NCBI GenBank assembly: GCA_024704765.1
Contig: JAKMXF010000089.1
Location: 1-28,536, forward strand
Direction of reading: 5' to 3'
DNA: 28,536 bases
From: Oopsacas minuta
Taxonomy: Eukaryota; Porifera; Hexactinellida; Lyssacinosida; Leucopsacidae
Shown: piece after piece, positions 9,377-18,422 of the stretch
Layout of the letters: each line of letters opens with the position of its first letter
Position numbering within the stretch: position 1 is the first letter of the stretch
The notes under the pieces: model-generated
Told to the model about the DNA's origin: nothing
What the model saw: the letters and a program-made list of their open reading frames with translations, nothing else
Database searches by the model: none
Made by a program: the position numbers and the translations under genes

Positions 9377-10597
9377 TTATTTGAACCAAGACGTCTTCTT
9401 CATCTCCCCAATACATTCTCTGAGATCAGTCACTAATATGTCTATCAATCCTTCAGTCACATGGGGACATATGATTATGTGACATATCTTCCCAAGATGA
9501 CCATCATCATAACATGCTAAACAGTACTTTTTGATAATGAGTGTAGGTAGAGTTGGAGTGCATATTGTCAATGAAGCTGGATTGACAAATGTTTCTATGT
9601 CTAATGACTGAAATTGTTTGACAGCATATTTCACAATCTTCTGACAATGATTATATTCTTCTTGCCAATCGAATTGCAAAAAACGAATTATCCAGCTGAT
9701 TGCATTCAATCCATTACGAGTACTTGTAATACCAATATCGTTAATACTGAGGTATTCTCTGAATCCTTGCTCACTGTATGTACAGCTAGTCCGTTGGTAG
9801 ATTGCGAATAGTCCACAAATATCAGCACCATACCATTTCCAACCACTGATAGCAATTGAGTTGAATTCTATGCCAATTTGATATTGTGGATTATGGTTAT
9901 CCAGATGCCAAAATCCTCCATGAAATGCAGCATCTAGATGCACGAATATTTTATCTCGTGTTACTCCCATGCTATAAAGTGAAATTAATATGGAACATAC
10001 GTCATCACAGGCTCCTTTCATTGTTGTGCCCAGGGTAGCTACCACAAGAATAGAAGGGATATCTCCAGCAGCAGAGTCCTGCTGATCTATCACATTACGA
10101 ACATTTGGTTCTATTTGCTTACAGTTTATTTCTCCGTTGCGCAGAGTTGGTATTTGTAGTATCGCAGAGAATTGACCTTTAGTGAGTTCGATTGCTTTTG
10201 AAATAGAAAAGTGTGACTCGTTAGAATAAATTAGAATTGGTTTGTATGGATACAATTCCTTTAGACCGAAATGGACCCCTGCAATGTTACCTTCTGTTCC
10301 ACCTGTTGTAATGTATGCCCATGTGTTCTCTTCCTTACCTCCCCATGGGGCTATCAACCTGAGAATTATGTCACTCTCCACTTCTACACTAGATATCCAT
10401 GGAACTTCTTTGATGTTCAAACTACTTCCTGAATTTGTAATAAATGGTTGAATTTTTGAGATTTCTAGTTTTGCTTCAATGTTGAGTTGTTGATCTTTGA
10501 AGTTGCCTGGATATCCCAATTGATATATTACCGGTGGTAAAGTTTGATACTTTTTCTTTAATTCCGCTACATAATTTTGTGCACGCAATGAATCCAT
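9377..10597 (-). CDS. PLP-dependent decarboxylase, serine/histidine decarboxylase type (group II)
   Basis: A complete 406-residue single-exon frame with ATG at 10595-10597 and TAA at 9377. The hallmarks of fold-type I group II decarboxylases appear in order: TGGTEGN (98-104), His129 in SNESHFS (PLP-stacking), TLGTTMKGACDD (188-199), Asp222 in HLDAAFHGG (binds the pyridine nitrogen), SGWKWYG with Lys254 as the expected Schiff-base lysine, and STRNG (292-296). A C-terminal CPHVT matches the MPNVT of this group. The pattern TxGTTxKGAxDD with GTEGN is that of plant serine decarboxylase and bacterial PLP-type histidine decarboxylase, not the longer aromatic-amino-acid type that makes histamine in vertebrates. 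The length fits the bacterial enzymes (~380) plus a short N-terminal extension. Expected products are ethanolamine or histamine; sequence alone does not decide the substrate. The usual HK before the flexible loop is WK here. Cytosolic; no signal peptide. Confidence 0.88.
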   Translation of the reverse strand: MDSLRAQNYVAELKKKYQTLPPVIYQLGYPGNFKDQQLNIEAKLEISKIQPFITNSGSSLNIKEVPWISSVEVESDIILRLIAPWGGKEENTWAYITTGGTEGNIAGVHFGLKELYPYKPILIYSNESHFSISKAIELTKGQFSAILQIPTLRNGEINCKQIEPNVRNVIDQQDSAAGDIPSILVVATLGTTMKGACDDVCSILISLYSMGVTRDKIFVHLDAAFHGGFWHLDNHNPQYQIGIEFNSIAISGWKWYGADICGLFAIYQRTSCTYSEQGFREYLSINDIGITSTRNGLNAISWIIRFLQFDWQEEYNHCQKIVKYAVKQFQSLDIETFVNPASLTICTPTLPTLIIKKYCLACYDDGHLGKICHIIICPHVTEGLIDILVTDLRECIGEMKKTSWFK

Positions 10598-11297
10598 TTG
10601 TCTAGGTTGATGGTTGAGGATTAATTATGTTAGTTACATGTGTAGATATAATTGTTACACCCACTTAATACTTAATACGAACACGGTTATGACGTAACTC
10701 CGGTTAAGCAGTACGAATTAGTACACTTTATTAGTCCCCTTTACTGCATTTTCAATATAAATTAGTTGGGATAATACGTAGTCCGGTTAAGGAGCACGAA
10801 TTTTGGCACTCCCCTGGTGTACATATTAACGAGACTCTATTGTATTCTTTAATGATGAAATAATACTTCCTGTGCTTGGAGTCCTTATTACCGATGCAAG
10901 AGTTTCAGTTCCCTTCAGTTATGATACTTTCTTGGTTAGGTATTATCTTTCCTGAAAGGGTATTATGATATTGTTAAATTTATGTTAGAACGTCATGGCT
11001 TTGGAACGAGTCACTGCCTGGTCAGGCTTGGGGTGGAAGGGTCAATCCGGTCACCAAGATTTGATTCGTTTGCTAAATCTTTATCTTTTCTATAGTTGTA
11101 AATACGTAATCTTCTATTATTCACTTTAATAATGAAATTTGTATCAACATGATTCATTATATGATTAATTACTTTCACACCTTTCTTCAAATATTTCAAA
11201 TGATGCTAGAACATTTTTCAACGGGTAGCTATGGGTAATTGAGTATGGTGATTCCAATTTTTTCAAACCTGTATCTAGGATTCTAGATGGTTATCAT
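10598..11297. other. Upstream region of the decarboxylase, no gene
   Basis: No coding sequence is supported. Two direct copies of a ~22-bp motif beginning ACGTA, then CCGGTTAAG, an AGTACG or AGCACG, and GAATT occur at about 10692-10715 and 10772-10796, within 200 bp of the decarboxylase start codon. A GC-richer patch lies at 11000-11060. Confidence 0.4.
10692..10796. repeat. Two direct repeats upstream of the decarboxylase
   Basis: CCGGTTAAG followed by C/G, AG, T/C, ACGAATT occurs twice about 81 bp apart in the same orientation. They could be the remains of transposon termini or regulatory repeats; nothing decides between these. Confidence 0.6.
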
Positions 11298-12317
11298 CAG
11301 GGACACCGCCATGGGGGGAAAGGGGGACAATGCCCCTGACAAAATCTTGTGCCCCCGGGGCAATAATCAAAAATTCGGGATATAGTTTGTATTGATCTAC
11401 CGACATAAGTAATATTTTCGAGTGTTTTACCCTGAGCAGTATTTACCCAGGCTTTTTTGGCGTATCGGACCGTTATCTTCAGTTTTGAAGGCGTATCGGC
11501 CGTATTATCAAGGATTATCGTACGATTTCCGGTCGATGCCGACATTGATTAAATTTGTTAACTTCTCGTTGTTTGTTTAAAGATTCACTATTTATACCTA
11601 AAATATAGCTATGGCTAGGTGAAAATTCCTCCGAGACACATGACCACATAAACCGATACGCCTTAACATATTCCTGGGGGAGAACCCTGAAATGTATCCA
11701 TCTTATTCATATACCCAAAGCACAAAGCCAATCTGAAAATAATCGAACCAAATGTGTATTACTTCAGAAATAGTTTCAAGATTCAAACCTACGTGGCATT
11801 ACAAAAGGTGATTAATGAGGTAGCAATTATAGCTTATTGTCTAAGGGCTACGCCCTGATACTACTGGAAGACCTACAGTACCCCAGACCCCCAGCTGCAG
11901 TGGCGTCGTGCATATGTGACTGAGGGGCTCCCAAATATTCTCCGAGATCATTACCCCAAGGGACCAGAAACAATAACTATTTGGGGCAATTGCTGCCAAA
12001 CGTTATTTCTTTCAATTGTTGCGCTCCTGGACCTTACTGATAGTTTACAGCGCCCATAGGCTTTGAAATCTGGGGGGGGGGGCACAAATTGAATCTGCTG
12101 GGCAACATCTAGAACTTGTTGAAAACCAGATTGAATTTGTACCCCCTAGATATCAAAGCCACACACCGCTATAGCGCAGTGGATGCTTATACCCTACTAA
12201 AAATTTATAGGTCCGCCACTGGCATGTTCTTGCTAAACCCGTGAAAACACCTTGCCCATCTTCCTGCCCCCTGGTAATTTCTTTGCTCCCTATGTGAAAA
12301 GTACTGGGACGTCCCTG
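11298..12317. mobile_element. Non-autonomous hAT-type element, about 1 kb
   Basis: A perfect 8-bp duplication GTTATCAT lies at 11290-11297 and 12318-12325. The ends share CAGGGAC on the left and its inverse on the right; beyond seven bases the termini diverge, but both then enter GC-rich sequence. The interior has a GC-richer left part containing an 82-codon minus-strand ATG frame (11297-11545) with no recognised family, and a large imperfect hairpin at 12059-12160. A CAGTGGCG at 11898 and CGCCACTG ending at 12221 may mark another element nested inside, but its flanks do not match. Confidence 0.65.
12059..12160. repeat. Imperfect inverted repeat with an 11-G run
   Basis: The arm at 12059-12097 starts GGCTTTGAAATCT, runs through 11 consecutive G and ends CACAAATTGAATCTG. 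The arm at 12127-12160 is its near complement, with CCCCC in place of the G run. The loop is about 29 bases. The G run is likely unstable and hard to sequence. Confidence 0.85.
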
Positions 12318-12923
12318 GTTATCATATGATTAATCATATTCTCATATCTTTTTGCATATTCGTATTTCAAATGATGCTAGAGATTGTGTTTCAAATTCTA
12401 GTCAGTGGCAATCGAGTATGTAGATTTCAAATTTGACATTTAAATCTATATTTACAATATATTTCATATGATTCATATTTTCACACCTTTTAGCATAGAA
12501 CTGTTTGTATGCCAGACACACACAAACCATGGAAATATAGTATCTATGCTAGTTTCACATATTACTAAATGTATATAAATTGCTAATTATGTTTGATTTT
12601 CTGGTACTTTGATAGAAAAAATTATATTGTTAACAATATATTGCAGTTGCGGATCCAGGAATTGCTGGTGGGTGGAGAATTATCAAGCTGGGGGTCTGTA
12701 GGGCGCTGTAAAAACCATAGCCTACAAGCCATATTTGCCACAATATTATTTGCCTTTCTACTGTCAGAATCTTGAAATATTTTCTCTTAACTACGAAATA
12801 CTCATATATGTTGTATACATCTGAAAAGTAGTCAGCTGAATATGGTGAAATACCACAAAAATTGCAAAATTGTTTTATTACATTTTTCCGTAGTATCCAA
12901 ACTAGGAAAAAACATACTGAAAG
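12318..12923. other. Intergenic, no gene; stray hAT-like terminus
   Basis: Only short frames are seen. CAGTTGCGGATCCAGG at 12644 resembles a hAT terminus, but I found no partner end with a matching duplication. The 124-codon minus-strand frame crossing this area contains no recognisable motif and runs into the neighbouring transposon. Confidence 0.35.
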
Positions 12924-13182
12924 CAGGGCTGGGTTGCTTAATCGAATAAAGGGTGTGGTGGAAAACCTTTCCAAAATTACTGGTTGACCGTTTAACCGCT
13001 GCAATTAGCCAATAATACAATCAATGATGTTTATTCGAGTACGGATATTTTCGTATCTGTTAAAATCTTAGGAACGCTAAATAAATTGTCGGAAATGAGA
13101 CTGTCCAGTTAACCGAATGTATTTTATCCTAGCAGTTAACTGAATATAGCAGCGGTTAACCGGCTAACCGAATCCAGCCCTG
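12924..13182. mobile_element. Short non-autonomous hAT-like element with TTAACCG repeats
   Basis: The ends are CAGGGCTGGGTT and, reverse-complemented, CAGGGCTGGATT (11 of 12). A 7-bp direct repeat CTGAAAG flanks both sides (12917-12923, 13183-13189); hAT elements usually give 8, so one base is unaccounted for. Words of the TTAACCG/CGGTTAA type occur repeatedly inside, mostly towards the right end, in the manner of hAT subterminal repeats. 259 bp, non-coding. Confidence 0.75.
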
Positions 13183-13849
13183 CTGAAAGTTTACCAAAAT
13201 GGAATCACTAGAAGTTCAAAAATTTAGAGTACAAAATCTGTTGTCCAATAGAAATCGCCGGAGGCCAGCGCATTTGATTGCTTTCAGATCAATTCTTCAT
13301 ATTCGTGTCTAGCTTCAAATTTCTAGCAGTTTGGTATATATATTGACAATATTTGGAGGGATTTTTCCCTAGCAACGTAAAATTCCTCAAATTATGTTCG
13401 AACCACATCGAGTAACCCATTGTTTGATGCCGCTTGGCTAGCTGAGTCTATCTAGTTATGCAGATATCGACCCTCTAAATGAATTTCCACGCGATTTACA
13501 AGACCGACCTCCTCGGTCCCTCAGTTTTATTGATATTCTTACACATTTATCCTGAATGCACGATGTTATCATCTGTTATATTAATAAAAAGTAGCTATAA
13601 ATTGATTCACTTACCGTATAGTGTAGATCTTTGTAACTGTTCACAGGCCTACGAGAGGGTGGGGCAGGCGGGCACTGCACCGGGCCATAACCCGAAGGTA
13701 CCTTAAATTAGAGGCTAAAATTTGTCATACAAGTCATTGAATCTAATTGCAAATTTAACTCAAATTGATAGTATCAATACTTTCTTACCACAATATGATA
13801 GAACTATTAGTGTTGAATGTAATTGTAAAGGCCAGAAAGTAAATCCATT
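13183..13849. other. Intergenic, no recognisable gene
   Basis: AT-rich DNA with short unconserved frames and one GC-rich island at about 13645-13705. The plus-strand frame from 13722 could be the decayed upstream part of the hAT fragment that follows, but it shows no motif I can name. Confidence 0.35.
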
Positions 13850-14075
13850 ATTACTGAAATTGTGTCTCAGAATTTTTCGCTATTCCAACAAGTGTGGCAT
13901 CTGCTGAAAGATCTTTCAGCAAACTCAAGTTAATCAAGAATTACCTGAGGAGTACGATGTCACTAGATCGATTGATTAGTTTGGCTAGAGTGAGTATTGA
14001 TTCTGAACTAGCTAGAGAGATCGATTTTAGTGATGTAATAAAGCCTTTGCTCGTAAGAAAGCAAGAATGGCATTA
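13850..14075 (+). pseudogene. hAT transposase C-terminal domain, ZMYM1-like lineage, frameshifted
   Basis: The plus strand reads AIPTSVASAERSFSKLKLIK, then NYLRSTMSLDRLISLARVSI and ends in a DVIKPLLVRKQ-like tail, the classic dimerisation region of a common animal hAT family. The preceding LCLRIF lies in a different frame, so a one-base frameshift sits near 13880. Nothing convincing precedes it, so only the C-terminal quarter remains. The frame runs on to a stop at 14313 without further similarity. Confidence 0.85.
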
Positions 14076-14356
14076 TTATATTAAACGTCTAGTTGGTATT
14101 TGTTATATACTTAATTCAACTCTAATAACCATCACTTTCAATCGTTCCCTTCTATTATTTACCAAAATTTTTATAATTTGTATAGAGGGGGCTCATCGAT
14201 ACGAACTGCCCTCGAAGATTTGGATTCTATCGGCGGGCCTGACTGTTTATATATCAATCCAGTATATTGACATGATCTTCCAATTCCACTATGATTCCTT
14301 AACAAATTTGTAATACTTAAGAGTTTTTATGCAATGAAGGGCAACAAGATAATGGA

Positions 14357-14844
14357 AGATTCCACGATTTTATAGTTGCAATGTCAAATGAATTCAGGAA
14401 AAGGTTCGGGCAGTTTTCTTCTATTGATAAAATACTTGATTTGTTATCAAATCCATTAACTACCGATTTGCAAAGAGAGTGGAGAGACCAATTTTTCTTT
14501 CCAACAGTATATGTTTGTACTATTCAGTTAGAGATGTGTGATCTACAAGCTGAACGACTTGATATTAACGATGTTTTAACGTTCTGGCCAAGATCATGTA
14601 CTTATCAGAAATACCCTGCACTATTCGATTAAGGTATAAGGTTGTTGATAATGTTTGGATCCGCATACATATGTGAATCACTATTTTCAAATCTCAATTA
14701 TATTAAAAATAAGCACTGAAACAGACTCAATCAAGAACATATGGAAACCTTTTGAGGGTGGCTACTACATCAATTCAAGTTGACTTTGATGATATTCTGA
14801 AAGATAAAAAATCTTTCAAACATCACACTGATATATTACATTAG
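14357..14844 (+). pseudogene. hAT transposase C-terminal part, ZBED5/FAM200-like lineage, broken
   Basis: After EFRKRFGQFSSIDKILDLLS the frame continues with LLSNPLTT and LQLEMCDLQAE-like text, then MFGSAYICESLFSNLNYIKN, NRLNQEHME and, after a shift, LLRVATTSIQVDFDDIL and a final stop. This is the C-terminal layout of the hAT group that gave rise to ZBED5, FAM200 and GTF2IRD2. In-frame stops lie at 14630-14632 (TAA) and 14717-14719 (TGA), and a one-base frameshift lies near 14750. It is a fossil, of a different lineage from the fragment about 300 bp upstream. Confidence 0.85.
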
Positions 14845-15142
14845 TTATTATTCTAAGTAAGTAGTTATTGACTTTATGTACTTTTTAGCATTGGATTCAT
14901 AGTAGGAAATTGAGTATATTGCAGTTTCATAGAAGTGATTAATTCAGGGAAATTAATATGTTGTGGACCGCTGATCCTTTTAAAACAAATATATGGACCT
15001 TGACTGAAATCCTTTGGGCATCTATGCCCTAAATCGTGGGGGATAGTGAAAATGTCGGTAGCACAATGTAAATATCCGCTTGTTTCGCCTGATCATTCAA
15101 TTAAATTGACCGTTTTAATTTCCCCATGCTAATATATATATA

Positions 15143-16056
15143 CAGTCAGGGGACAAAAGTATTCGACCACACAAATATATTGTCATAAATTGTATACTCT
15201 TTCTCGCTCCTATATATTGTGTAGTCTATATTCGTAGCTGCTATCTAGTAATTTCCATAGAATAACGTATGTTTTCCAAGAATTTCAAAAAAATATTTTC
15301 GATTTACACTTTTTGAAGGTGTTAATTATTCATAATTATTAGATAATTATTGATAATCAAAATATGTGGGAAATCAAAGCCTATTAAGAATCTATAATTT
15401 CTGACTTGATATTTGAATTCTACGTAGGCGAGTTACCCCAGATTGAAATTTCCAATCGATTGAACAATTTTTACCAGAGCTATAGATGAATTTCAATTTA
15501 TGTCATTTTTGCCATCTTTTGCCCAAGGTGGCACAAGTGGCCGCTACCAAGAGGTTATTTTGGAATTCAAGGGTTAGCATAGTCATGTCATTCGAAAATA
15601 TTACTATGACTTATTCCTCCTAACCCTAGTTGATTTCCTTGTAGTGGCGCTTTTCCTGCCACCTGTGCTACTTTGTTGAAAAAGTGGCACAGGTGGGACA
15701 AATTGAACGTCTTCTAGAACTTTGGTAAAATTGTTCATTCCGATTGGAAATTTCAATCTGGGGTAACTCGCCTATGTAGAATTCAAATATCAAGTCAGAA
15801 ATTATAGATTCTTAATAGGCTTTGATTTCCCACATATTTTGATTATCAATAATTATCTAATAATTATGAATAATTAACACCTTCAAAAAGTGTAAATCGA
15901 AAATATCTTCTTGAAATTCTTGAAAAACATGTCTTATTCTCTACAAATTACTAGATAGCAGCTACGAATATAGACTACACAATATATTGGAGCGGGAAAG
16001 AGTATACAATATATGACAATATATTTGTGTGGTCGAATACTTTTGTCCCCTGCCTG
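15143..16056. mobile_element. Fold-back Tc1/mariner-type element with ~340-bp inverted repeats
   Basis: The left terminus CAGTCAGGGGACAAAAGTAT is mirrored on the right with one or two changes (CAGGCAGGGGACAAAAGTAT after complementing). TA dinucleotides flank both (15141-15142, 16057-16058). The inverted arms run from 15143 to about 15485 and from about 15715 to 16056 with few mismatches. The middle also pairs: GGTGGCACAAGTGG near 15530 against its near complement near 15660. The whole 914 bp can fold into one long hairpin. No transposase is seen. Confidence 0.9.
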
Positions 16057-16176
16057 TATGATATATATGATATATATGATATATATATATGATATATATG
16101 ATATATATATATATGATATATATGATATATATATATATGATATATATGATATATATATATGATATATATGATACAT
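16057..16176. repeat. ATATATGAT-type microsatellite
   Basis: About 120 bases of alternating TATATATGA units of variable length start directly at the right end of the fold-back element, whose left side is also bordered by ATATATATA (15132-15142). The insertion went into a TA-rich tract that later expanded. Confidence 0.95.
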
Positions 16177-18422
16177 ATTATTTCTAGTTTGACAAAAACA
16201 AGCTAAATTGTGTTAATATCTCTGGTAACCACCATAATCGTTATAATCCAAACTAATTAATAGAAGGCGAATCGTATCAAACTTTATATATTAATTTAGT
16301 CTAAAATTTGATGACCTCCTCTTTTGATGCATAAAAAAATTGATGAACTACTTGGAGGGAATTACAGCATCTATGGTGTCTACTGCACTTTGATTACTAT
16401 TATCTAAAGTCCGAACTGCCCTCAATTACAATAATGGAATAATTACTGGTTGGGACAGATTAATAATAACAAGCGGGCGCGGGCTACACTTGCTAGGTCG
16501 CTTAACAATGCGAATTCATTACTTAAGTGTATAAACCACTACCTTGGACAATATCAAGTTATATCAAGACTAGAATTAATATCTACGCCAGTGTTTCCCT
16601 GGGGGCGGTCATGCAGCAAGTGGGCGCTGGGGATGGTAGGTTTTAGAAAGCTAAACAAAGATCTAACCTCACGTCATAACAGCAATACCTATTCCTAAAT
16701 AAGAATTAACAGTAGGTAACCATACTTCAAGGATCAAAGCCAATAAATGTGATAACTATACTATTGAATTGGTGATTATTTAGAACAACCTATTCATCGA
16801 GTCGTTCTTCGAGAATATTTGGCCGCAAAACTTCTTAGTCGCCGGCCAGGCAATAACAATGTAATTCAACACTCTTCAATTACAAATACTTTTCAATTAT
16901 TAATTGTAAACAGCTGCGCAATAAAATAATTATACAGACCGATATTCTCGGTAACTTGTGTTTCTATGCATCACTATAAAGCGAAATAGGAGTTACTGTA
17001 CTATGAAAGCATAAATACATTATAGCAACATTACAAGGGGCAATTACAATTCATTTTGAGGTGAACATTGTCGAAATAAGTTGCAATAAAAACAGTTAAA
17101 ATTTCACAATGCATTTTTATCCCTACTTTGCTCTGTGCCAAGTAGAAATTATATTCCAACTCTTTTAACAGAATCTGATCGAAGTAGGAATATTCCCTTT
17201 GTTGCGGAACATAATCAGAATGTTTAAATCCGTAAATATGTTGATGAAAATATATTTTGTTAGGATATTACAAAAATAGGATTCAAATGTTGGAATGTGT
17301 CATACTCCTATTTCTGAAATTACCCTACAATTATCGTCGCTCCAATGTCTTTTAACCAAGGCTGCTAATCCAATCCATCGAGACAATCATTGATTGTCGA
17401 TAGCTACGTTTAGTATCGATTCGATTGTCGCCCAAATTTATCGATACTTTTCATCAATAAATAAGGCCGATTTTCCCTATAAACGGGTCAAGTGCGACTT
17501 TTATTGCTGAATTTAACTGGGCTCATTGCTAAAATGAATTTTCAAAAACTAGGATCCTATCTGGATTTAATTTGAATTTAATTCATCAAATTATGGTACC
17601 ACCCCCATTATTATTCTAACGCCAAAAGTCAAAAATTGCTATGACTTGTAGTTTCAAATTTGTTAATTAGGTAGTGTTTCCACAAAAAGCGAGTCATTAA
17701 ACGCGTTAGAATATCTAGCTGCGATAAAATGAAGGATATATGAAAAGAGTAATACATGCATCTGCGACAGAGTCCCCACTCCATCCCTAAAATGAGCACT
17801 TTAACTCCTACTTATTGCTAATCTATTCGAAAATTCCTGGTTGAATAAAAAATAAAAAACCGTCCATTCAAATTCACCCATTAACAGTGTTTCCATAGGA
17901 TTTTTGTACTACTTGGTTAAATTAGGGAAGTCATTTTCCACAAGAAGTGAGAGCCAAGCTCTCTCACTCTTTGAAAAGAGGCCTGACATGGCCTGAGCCT
18001 ATCTTTCTACTATGGCAACGCAGCAGAATGCGGCCTAAAAAGGCCCAAAATGACTGATTCATGACACGTCAATATTCAAAATTATTCTACTATAACTCCT
18101 AACGAAAAGGAACATGAAAAATTTACCACTTCGTTTTAACCAATTCCTGGAACCAAATCGAGATTTTAGCACCTATTTGACACATTTTCCGGGCAGTATT
18201 CGGTTAATGCTCTACACTGTGAAACAATTAACTTTATCAATTGCAGAGATTGCTCAAATGAGATTGTATAACCAGATTATGTAAAACAACCAGTAATACA
18301 TACATACAATAAGTAATACTAATATCATAATAATAATAATAATAACAATAACAATAGCTATAATGTACAAACTAGAAGGAAATAATCATGTTTAGGAGAG
18401 TAAAATAATTCTCAAGTTATGT
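16177..18422. other. Long intergenic region, no gene recognised
   Basis: I find no conserved coding sequence. Isolated hAT-like termini (CAGTGTTTCCCTGGGGG at 16589, CAGTGTTTCC near 17886) have no partners. An area at 17345-17465 is rich in ATCGAT/ATTGTCG words. A GC-richer stretch at 17940-18060 contains AAGAGGCCT and GCGGCC words. An AT microsatellite lies at 18325-18358, just downstream of the septin gene. Confidence 0.4.
18325..18358. repeat. ATA/ACA trinucleotide microsatellite
   Basis: A run of TAA/ATA triplets changes to AACAATAACAATA. It lies about 65 bp beyond the septin stop codon, within its probable 3' untranslated region. Confidence 0.9.

Noticed and set aside
11297-11545. 82-codon minus-strand ATG frame beginning MSASTGNRTI
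   Set aside because: It lies inside the hAT-type element 11298-12317 and its C-terminal part reads through non-coding GC-rich sequence. It is mentioned as a possible captured fragment, not called as a gene.
11898-12221. Nested hAT with CAGTGGCG ends
   Set aside because: The ends are inverted, but the flanking octamers CCCAGCTG and GCATGTTC do not match. Left as a possibility only.
12630-13004. 124-codon minus-strand frame
   Set aside because: It overlaps the terminus of the hAT-like MITE at 12924 and has no motif.
15934-16176. YISYIYI-type repetitive frame on the minus strand
   Set aside because: This is a translation of the TA microsatellite and the fold-back terminus.
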